Shown piece by piece: positions 22,945 to 28,626 of a stretch of 28,626 nucleotides of DNA. Numbering within the stretch: position 1 is the stretch's first letter; each line of letters begins with the position of its first letter. Position numbers and translations under genes: made by a program. This DNA comes from RGIG8748 sp045606045 (GTDB lineage: Bacteria; Bacillota; Clostridia; UMGS1810), in contig JAZURE010000019.1 in the NCBI GenBank assembly GCA_045606045.1, positions 1-28,626 on the forward strand, given 5' to 3'. The notes beneath the pieces were generated by a model. It was not told where the DNA came from. It made no database searches and saw nothing but the letters and a program-made list of their open reading frames with translations.

Positions 22945-25440
22945 TCACTCTCCTATAAAATCAAACATCGTTATTTGGTTATCTTTATTTTCCTCTGCCT
23001 GCAAATAAGCAACACCGTCACGGAAGTAGTCGGGATTAAGTTCCGAGGCATATCCTCTGCGGTTCATTTTAAGAGCTACAAGCGGTACCGTCATAAGTCC
23101 GCCAAACGGGTCATACACCAAATCACCCTCATTGGAATAACGGCCGATAATCCTCTCCACTATATCCAACTGCAAAGGACATACATGCATTTGTTGATTC
23201 TTTTGACTTTGAGTAGTGTTTAATGTCCTCATGCGGTTTATATCATCCCATATACTATCGGACCATGACCCGGGAGCAACTACCATGAAGGTTGCGGGGA
23301 GCTTATCATCTGCATCAAGCTCTTTGGCAAGCTTTACATGCTCTTCGTAGCTATAGACATTGTCTCTGCTGTACTTTCTGTACACTTTCTGCAAATCGCT
23401 CACAGGGAAGTTTTTCAGCTCTTCTTTGCTTATAAGCCTGTCACCACTACTACGATAAAAAGCGTGTGCATCTATCTGCCATTGCGCACGGGTATAATCC
23501 TCTTTGGATTTCATCACAGGCTCATCCGCATATGCTTTGCTATGGTCCGTTGGTAACTTGCGGAAAAGAAGTATGTATTCCGGGCAACCTACACCCATCT
23601 TTGTACCGTCTTTGCATTGTTCGGACCATCCAAGACGGTATGTTTGGTTATTTTCTCTTACCACATCTGTTAGTACTACGATTCTGCCCATGTACTTAAA
23701 TCCGTGTTTTAGGTAATGGAAAACCGTCATTTCGGAAAACGGATCTATTGTCGGCATGCCGTCACCTGTAGCGTTACCAAATAATACTCGGTCCTTTACA
23801 TGAATGGCCGCTACTCTTCCGGGTTTTAAAACCCGAAGCAGTTCCGGTGTAAGATAATCCATCTGTTCAAAAAATTTGTCATTATCCTCGTTATGCCCGA
23901 AATCATTATAGCTTGGTGTGTATTCATAGTGATTTGAGAATGGTATTGATGTGTGTATTAAATCAACCGAATCACTCTCCATGCCCAAAGTCTCTGCTAC
24001 ACAATCATTAAGACACGCCGTAAATCTCTTACCTTGCACTTTCACTCTTTCCACTCCTATCGAACGGCTCATCTTCTGAGCCAGGCTTTTATTTGACAAT
24101 CCGTTTTTAATTACAAGCTGTTGCATCTTCTCACACTGATAATCAAATCTCTTCCACTTTGCCATAAGCTCATCTAACACATTCTGTTCTTTTTCTGTGT
24201 ATATGATGTCAATTATGACCTCTTTGGTCTGCAAAAACCTGTATATGCGATGTACTGCCTGTATAAAGTCATTAAATTTATAATCTATGCCAAGAAATAT
24301 AGCTCTGTGGCAATGCTTTTGGAAGTTACAGCCTTGACCGCTTATTTGCTTTTTCGTAGCAAGAAGCCTTGTTTTTCCCTCTGCAAAGTCTATAATTCTC
24401 TGCTCTCTTATATCCAAATCAAGAGAACCGTACACCTCCGAGGCTTCGGGAAGAGCTTTCTTTATGGCGTGTCTTTCACTTTCCAAATCGTGCCAAAGAA
24501 TGAAGTGCTCTCCCGGGTGAGAGTTTACTATCTTGACCATAGCATCTATCCTATCATCAAGGCTCTCCCTCTTTTCCTTAGCTTCGGACGCTAATCCCTC
24601 TGCCACAGATAAATCAAACTGTATCTGCCCTGTTTTCTTGTCCTCTGCTATATGATTTCTCATATTGAGCTTGTGATAATTGATTATAAGCTCCGGGAGC
24701 TCATATCCCTCATCCTCATAGCCCAAATCCGATGGTTTTGACAAAAACAACGCCCAACTTGATACCCACAGCCAGAATTCCTCTTCTTTGTGAGGATATA
24801 ATGTGAGGTTGTTTGCCTTGGTACTGTCTCTCTTGAAAAATCTTGTAAGAGCTTGCCCGGTATCCATAACCTCGAGAAATCCTGCATAATGAATAATCTC
24901 TTTGTATTTATTCGGATCGGGTGTTGCAGTTGCCACAAGCTTATATTTTATTCCCTTAAATTTATCAAGAAAGGTCTGATATGTCTTACTGCCAAAGGAA
25001 CGAAGCACCGATGCTTCATCAAGACTTACGGCCGTAAAGTATGTGGGGTCAATGTCCCCGTCTCTTACTCTCTCATAGTTTGTGAGAAGAATGTCAGCTG
25101 TACTTGCCTTTATTTCCTCCATGTTTCGTACATATTGAGGTTTTTCCATTCCCAAAAGCTCTACGGCATCGTGTGTAAATTCCTGTCTAACACCAAGCGG
25201 AAGAATTATAAGAGCTTGTCCGCCCTCGTGTTTTACAGCCAGTCTGCAGAATTCGAGTTCCTGCACAGTCTTACCAAGACCGAACTTTTCAAACAAAGCA
25301 CGCCTGCCACCCTTTAACGCCCACTTAACCGCATCTTTTTGGTGTGGCTTTAGTGCCTGGCTCATTTCGTTGATATTGATATCAAATCCGCTATTGGGTG
25401 CTATGCATATTTTGCTATGCAAAAAATCTATGTAGTTCAT
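22945..25440 (-). CDS. SNF2-type helicase fused to a beta-class DNA methyltransferase
   Basis: An 831-residue two-part enzyme. The N-terminal ~430 residues are a superfamily 2 ATPase: KFGLGKTVQ (Walker A, 53-60), SLDEAS (Walker B, 139-144), VATATPDPN (motif III, ~169-177) and DFIQAVHRIYRFLQ (motif VI, ~391-404). The C-terminal ~360 residues are an N4/N6 methyltransferase in beta order: catalytic motif IV at 497-501 (TSIPF, then SNHYEYT), then a long target-recognition part, then motif I (VYDPFGGLMTVPL, ~775-787) and ASELNPDYF. SIPF in place of (S/D)PP(Y/F) is unusual. The fusion suggests a modification enzyme that translocates DNA. It has no nuclease domain. The ATG at 25440 follows GGAGGTG. 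Confidence 0.88.
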   Translation of the reverse strand: MNYIDFLHSKICIAPNSGFDININEMSQALKPHQKDAVKWALKGGRRALFEKFGLGKTVQELEFCRLAVKHEGGQALIILPLGVRQEFTHDAVELLGMEKPQYVRNMEEIKASTADILLTNYERVRDGDIDPTYFTAVSLDEASVLRSFGSKTYQTFLDKFKGIKYKLVATATPDPNKYKEIIHYAGFLEVMDTGQALTRFFKRDSTKANNLTLYPHKEEEFWLWVSSWALFLSKPSDLGYEDEGYELPELIINYHKLNMRNHIAEDKKTGQIQFDLSVAEGLASEAKEKRESLDDRIDAMVKIVNSHPGEHFILWHDLESERHAIKKALPEASEVYGSLDLDIREQRIIDFAEGKTRLLATKKQISGQGCNFQKHCHRAIFLGIDYKFNDFIQAVHRIYRFLQTKEVIIDIIYTEKEQNVLDELMAKWKRFDYQCEKMQQLVIKNGLSNKSLAQKMSRSIGVERVKVQGKRFTACLNDCVAETLGMESDSVDLIHTSIPFSNHYEYTPSYNDFGHNEDNDKFFEQMDYLTPELLRVLKPGRVAAIHVKDRVLFGNATGDGMPTIDPFSEMTVFHYLKHGFKYMGRIVVLTDVVRENNQTYRLGWSEQCKDGTKMGVGCPEYILLFRKLPTDHSKAYADEPVMKSKEDYTRAQWQIDAHAFYRSSGDRLISKEELKNFPVSDLQKVYRKYSRDNVYSYEEHVKLAKELDADDKLPATFMVVAPGSWSDSIWDDINRMRTLNTTQSQKNQQMHVCPLQLDIVERIIGRYSNEGDLVYDPFGGLMTVPLVALKMNRRGYASELNPDYFRDGVAYLQAEENKDNQITMFDFIGE

Positions 25441-25443
25441 CCG

Positions 25444-25848
25444 TCACACCTCCACAATTTTTATCTTATGCACCCACAACATAAGCTTCCGTTTTATCAC
25501 ATAGTCCTTTGTGCGTACTCCCTTGGTGTCCTCTACAACCTTTTTTTCGTCCTGTATGTACTCAAAATCTGCCACATAGTAGCAAGGCTTCTCTATAACC
25601 TTTCCCTTCTTAAACTGACCTTTTTTCTCCCCTCGCGTATATACCTCTGTAGAAGTTTCTCTCTGCGAAGGTATGAGCTCATAGCGTACTTGCCTTTTGA
25701 GTTCTGATATATGCCCTGACTTTTCAAGAAGTTTAAGCTCTGCATATCTCCTTGCTTCTTTTTGCGAGTCAAAGACCTCACCGTTCCAAGTCACTTTCTT
25801 ACTGTGGTATTTGTTTTCTTTGGGAATTCTTAATGTTTTTCTTTTCAT
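25444..25848 (-). CDS. DUF1064 protein, predicted PD-(D/E)XK-like nuclease
   Basis: A 134-residue protein of the DUF1064 family. The features seen are KYHSKKVTWNGEVFDSQKEA then RRYAELKLLEKSGHI, 'LKRQVRYELIP', CYYVADFEYI and VVEDTKGVRTKDYVIKRKL. The D...(D/E)xK pattern (ADF... EDTKG) and the upstream Glu/Arg helix are consistent with a restriction-like nuclease fold. Family members in phages are thought to act in recombination or Holliday junction processing. The precise substrate is not known. The ATG follows GAGGTGAGG. Confidence 0.8.
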   Translation of the reverse strand: MKRKTLRIPKENKYHSKKVTWNGEVFDSQKEARRYAELKLLEKSGHISELKRQVRYELIPSQRETSTEVYTRGEKKGQFKKGKVIEKPCYYVADFEYIQDEKKVVEDTKGVRTKDYVIKRKLMLWVHKIKIVEV

Positions 25849-25857
25849 AGCCTCACC

Positions 25858-26202
25858 TCATATCCCATACTTAGCAACATATTGCCCGTAGTTCATACCC
25901 TCAGCTCTTGCAAGCTCGTTAATTTGTGCAAGGCTTAATTTTGGCTTTTTCCTTGCCTTTGGTTTTGCCGTAATTCTCCCATAGGCTATCAGCCTACATT
26001 TCTCGCAACAATATTTTTGTTTTTTGTCTGAGGTGAAAGTGTTACCACAATAAGCACAAGTAAACACCCTGCTTTTATTGCCTTCTCGTTTTTTCTTGGC
26101 GAATGCTCCCCTGCGACATCGGTCACAGCAATACACCTGTGCATTCTTTTCCGTGAAAAATTCCACTTGGCAAAAAGGACATATTTTTGTTTTCCCTATC
26201 AT
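25858..26202 (-). CDS. Double zinc-finger phage protein
   Basis: A 114-residue basic protein with two similar zinc-ribbon units: TKICPFCQVEF...YCCDRCR (residues ~6-31) and FTCAYCGNTF...KYCCEKCR (~48-71). A Lys-rich linker (KPKARKKPKL) and the tail ISxxx-ARAEGMNYGQYVAKYG follow, an end motif I associate with phage proteins of this type. The start overlaps the methyltransferase stop (ATGA). It is probably nucleic-acid binding; the target is unknown. Confidence 0.75.
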   Translation of the reverse strand: MIGKTKICPFCQVEFFTEKNAQVYCCDRCRRGAFAKKKREGNKSRVFTCAYCGNTFTSDKKQKYCCEKCRLIAYGRITAKPKARKKPKLSLAQINELARAEGMNYGQYVAKYGI

Positions 26203-27971
26203 TTCGCACCTCCGTAGGCCACTTTACTATGTAACTGAGCCATATTTACAATTTTTACATCGCACCACTCTGGCAGATTTGCCCTTACCATAGCTTCTGC
26301 AAGCGGAGGCGGCACAGAATTACCGCATCTTGCTACCTGCTTGCTTCTTGGATATTGATTACCCTTATAGTCGATATCGATTATGTAATCCTCTGGGAAG
26401 CCTTGTGCATTATAAAGTTCCCTGGGTTCAAGCATTCTCATACCGATATCTGCTATAAAGCAATAATCACCGTTTATCACAAGTAAAAGCAGTTCATTGT
26501 CTGCAAGGTTGTATCCGCAGTATTTGTTGAGTAGCTCCCTTACCTCTGGCCAGTGATGTAAATTTTGCTCTCCGCTGTACTTTATAATCTTGGTTTTTAT
26601 AACCGCAAGTTTTTCTTTTGAGGTGATTGCCGGCACGGGTTCTTCCAAAGGCTTGCAGTCCATATTGTTTTGGAATACACAAAGATGACTTTCTATAAGT
26701 CCGTGTCTTTCCATTGTTGTAACCGTTGGCAATGGTGATTCTACAGAATTATGTGGGTCAGCTCCACCATAATATCTCACAATATTTGCTGTTGTAAGTG
26801 CATATCTCGGACTCATATCAACTGTCATAAGCGGTGTATCAAGAGCCTGCCCCCTTACCTCTTTATCCGATGTTTCTGAATGATATTGAATAAGCGAAGC
26901 TCCCACCAATGCGTTGTGGTCTACAGCCGTTACTGTTGGTAATGGTGTTTCAATATCTGCACCGACAATACCACCAAAGTATTTTGATATATGTGGAGCT
27001 ATCACTGCATGGCTGTTTACGGTAGTAACTGTATGTAGCGGATTACTTACATAAGATGGTTCATTATTGAATTTAAACGAACCAAGATACGGCACAACTA
27101 TGTTTTGTTTTGTCGTAGATACGATTGTGCTTAATGGTTCTTCAATGTCATTTACTCTCGGAGCCTGTCCTTTCCGCTCGCCATATCCAATAGGTACTAT
27201 AAAAGGCTTATCCGACTTAATGGTAAATTTATCAAGACCTCTTGCAATTCTTCTGAGTGTGTTTTCTACAAGAGGTTTCTTGCGTTCAAAAATACTCTTG
27301 CAGGGAATACTCCAATCAATACACTCTGCAGCTGTCCTGTATGGCTTAAGCCCCTCTCCATGTGTAGCATTTGGAAACACAATCGGTCTTCCGTCACATC
27401 TTGCTACAAGAACAAATCTTTTGCGAATCGTAGGTGCTCCCAAGTCACAGCACCTTATTTCTCTCCAATCTACATCATAACCATGTCTTTTTAATGCATT
27501 GACAAAAGTATTGAATGTTCTACCTTTCTGTTTTTCATCCGGTCGGTTTTTCTTATCAAGAGGTCCCCAAGTGACAAACTCCGGCACATTTTCGAGAATT
27601 ATAACTCTTGGCTTTACTGTTGCAGCCCACCTCACAGCTATCCAGGCAAGTCCTCTCACATTCTTGCTTACAGGCTTACCGCCTTTGGCTCTTGAAAAAT
27701 GCTTACAATCAGGGCTAAGCCACATAAGCCCCACTGGTCTGCCTTGACATATTTCTACGGGATTTACCTCCCACACACTTTCACAATAGTGTTTTGTATA
27801 TGGATGATTAGTCTTATGCATAAGCACAGCATCTGGGTCATGATTAATTGCTATGTCTACTATCCTCCCTGTTGCAAGCTCAATTCCTGTGGAAGCACCG
27901 CCACCTCCGGCAAAGTTATCCACTATAATCTCGTCCAAAAAATTCATTTGTCCTGTCGTTATATTAATCAT
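26199..27971 (-). CDS. DNA cytosine-5 methyltransferase with six internal repeats
   Basis: A 590-residue enzyme that methylates cytosine, probably to shield phage DNA. Motif I is DNFAGGGGASTG (18-29). Motif IV has SPDCKHFSRAKGG with catalytic Cys 89 (PC is replaced by DC, as in some phage enzymes). Motif VI is ILENVPEF (~125-132), motif VIII RKRFVLVARCDG, and motifs IX-X LEPRELYNAQGF and RCGNSVPPPLAEAMV (~549-562). Between VIII and IX lies a long region with six copies of (E/D)xPLxTVTxxxxHALIxxxL at about residues 277, 309, 341, 378, 411 and 443. The start overlaps the preceding gene by eight bases, and a second ATG at residue 9 also has an AGGA site. Confidence 0.93.
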   Translation of the reverse strand: MINITTGQMNFLDEIIVDNFAGGGGASTGIELATGRIVDIAINHDPDAVLMHKTNHPYTKHYCESVWEVNPVEICQGRPVGLMWLSPDCKHFSRAKGGKPVSKNVRGLAWIAVRWAATVKPRVIILENVPEFVTWGPLDKKNRPDEKQKGRTFNTFVNALKRHGYDVDWREIRCCDLGAPTIRKRFVLVARCDGRPIVFPNATHGEGLKPYRTAAECIDWSIPCKSIFERKKPLVENTLRRIARGLDKFTIKSDKPFIVPIGYGERKGQAPRVNDIEEPLSTIVSTTKQNIVVPYLGSFKFNNEPSYVSNPLHTVTTVNSHAVIAPHISKYFGGIVGADIETPLPTVTAVDHNALVGASLIQYHSETSDKEVRGQALDTPLMTVDMSPRYALTTANIVRYYGGADPHNSVESPLPTVTTMERHGLIESHLCVFQNNMDCKPLEEPVPAITSKEKLAVIKTKIIKYSGEQNLHHWPEVRELLNKYCGYNLADNELLLLVINGDYCFIADIGMRMLEPRELYNAQGFPEDYIIDIDYKGNQYPRSKQVARCGNSVPPPLAEAMVRANLPEWCDVKIVNMAQLHSKVAYGGAK

Positions 27972-28626
27972 TTCCGTTACCTACTCTCTGTTTAATCATC
28001 TGCAATTCAAAATCGCTTATTTCGTCATCGTAATCCTGGAAGAAGTTTTTCTTATGCTGGGTAGCACCCGTAGTTCCCTTGACAACCTTGGACGCATTTG
28101 CATTACTCTTATGCTCCGCAATGGCGTGCAGGGCACCGTTTACATCTTTGATACCTAAAGAATCCCATTTGCGGAATATAGCCTCTATGTATTTAACGCT
28201 ATGAGCATTTGCTTTTGCAGCTTCTGTTATGGCAAGCTCCACCAGGTCGGCACTGTGTGAGCTAAGAAGGTCTGCAAGCACATCTCGTGTTATAGGAGAC
28301 GGCACTCCTATGTTTTGCTCATAGAGATTTATAACCTTGGCTATTCCCTCGCGTACGCGCACGCGCGCGGCTTCTTCTATATATAATTCTTTATTTATAT
28401 CATTCTTTATTTCTTTAGGTGTGGTTAGTTGTTGGTTAGTTGTTGGTTGATTGTTGGTTAGTTGTTGGTTGATTGTTGGTTGGCAATCCTCTGCCGATAC
28501 TTGATAATTGCAGTAATTAAGCACCTTTACGACAGTATATTTGTTGGTTGATTTTTTAAGAATTGTCTTTGTGTTCTCCAATTTCCGCAGAGCAGTTCTT
28601 ACATTTTGCTCTGAAACACCAACCGC
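27964..28626 (-). CDS. DnaD-like replication protein, N-terminus outside window
   Basis: Replication initiator or helicase-loading protein, open to the right window edge, so the first residues are missing. The visible start (AVGVSEQNVRTALRKLENTK) is the end of a winged helix, continued by STNKYTVVKVLNYCNYQ, the usual DnaD-type N-domain. A Gln/Asn/Thr-rich linker (NQQLTNNQPTTNQQLTT) joins it to a DnaD/DnaB2-like C-domain (EGIAKVINLYEQNIGVPSPI, SVKYIEAIFRKWDSLGIKDV). The linker is written by 11-bp tandem repeats in the DNA. The protein would recruit the host replicative helicase. The apparent TTG start at 28581 is inside the wing and not the true start. Confidence 0.88.
   Translation of the reverse strand, partial: AVGVSEQNVRTALRKLENTKTILKKSTNKYTVVKVLNYCNYQVSAEDCQPTINQQLTNNQPTTNQQLTTPKEIKNDINKELYIEEAARVRVREGIAKVINLYEQNIGVPSPITRDVLADLLSSHSADLVELAITEAAKANAHSVKYIEAIFRKWDSLGIKDVNGALHAIAEHKSNANASKVVKGTTGATQHKKNFFQDYDDEISDFELQMIKQRVGNGND
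28377..28483. other. Candidate phage replication origin: 11-bp iterons plus AT-rich stretch
   Basis: Five head-to-tail 11-bp units of GGTTAGTTGTT or GGTTGATTGTT (28423, 28434, 28445, 28456, 28467) plus a partial sixth. They lie inside the replication-protein gene and are followed by about 40 bp of almost pure A+T (28377-28416) and then an alternating CG stretch (28349-28369). Initiator genes with internal iterons and an AT-rich unwinding region are a known origin layout in phages such as lambda. The origin role here is inferred. Confidence 0.55.

Noticed and set aside
28423..28483. CRISPR array
   Set aside because: The repeats are only 11 bp and lie head to tail without spacers, inside a coding region.
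1..28626. tRNA or rRNA genes, insertion sequences, attachment sites
   Set aside because: I looked for cloverleaf-like GTTCRANNC patterns, transposase-like ORFs with inverted repeats and an integrase, and saw none that I could support.

Overview
The window is a contiguous piece of a tailed-phage genome (a siphovirus, free or as a prophage) from a low-to-moderate GC Bacillota host, most likely a gut Clostridia member. Evidence for this is the gene order, strong AGGAGG-type ribosome sites, frequent GTG/TTG starts, and protein families typical of clostridial phages (Gp15 tail chaperone, ReqiPepy6 Gp37-like protein, BppU-like fibre, DUF1064, RinA/ArpU-like regulator). Every confident gene is on the minus strand, so the biological order runs from base 28626 down to base 1. 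No integrase, repressor or lysis gene lies in the window. The left end cuts a tail-fibre gene and the right end cuts a DnaD-type replication gene.

Early region (28626 to about 19266): a DnaD-like replication protein whose linker DNA carries five 11-bp direct repeats beside an AT-rich stretch (a candidate origin); a C5 cytosine methyltransferase with six ~33-residue internal repeats; a zinc-finger protein; a DUF1064 nuclease-like protein; a helicase-methyltransferase fusion; a run of small overlapping ORFs, including several under 60 codons; a third small methyltransferase; an Xre-type regulator; SSB; and a RinA/ArpU-like late activator. Overlapping stop and start codons suggest one long operon.

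A candidate late promoter with two GGGACA repeats and a TATAAT box precedes the packaging and head genes: small and large terminase, portal, a minor capsid protein with a C-terminal JAB/MPN-like domain, and a 43-residue acidic ORF. Next is a moron-like interruption (about 13311-14012). It contains a terminator, a separate promoter, a compact structured RNA of about 156 nt with its own terminator, a two-helix membrane protein and a third terminator. The scaffold, a major capsid protein with a C-terminal Ig-like domain, and four head-tail connector/tail-completion genes follow.

The tail region holds the major tail protein, an out-of-frame coding extension without a normal start codon, a Gp15 chaperone, and a tape-measure gene split by a 1,100-nt group I intron. 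P1 and P10 pairings can be drawn for the intron, and joining the exons restores one 986-residue frame. The intron encodes a GIY-YIG homing endonuclease. The distal tail protein, Tal/Gp37-like protein, two baseplate proteins and the tail fibre complete the window. The items most worth follow-up are the autonomous RNA, the tape-measure intron, the tail-protein recoding candidate, the repeat-rich methyltransferase, and the JAB-tailed capsid protein with its small partner ORF.
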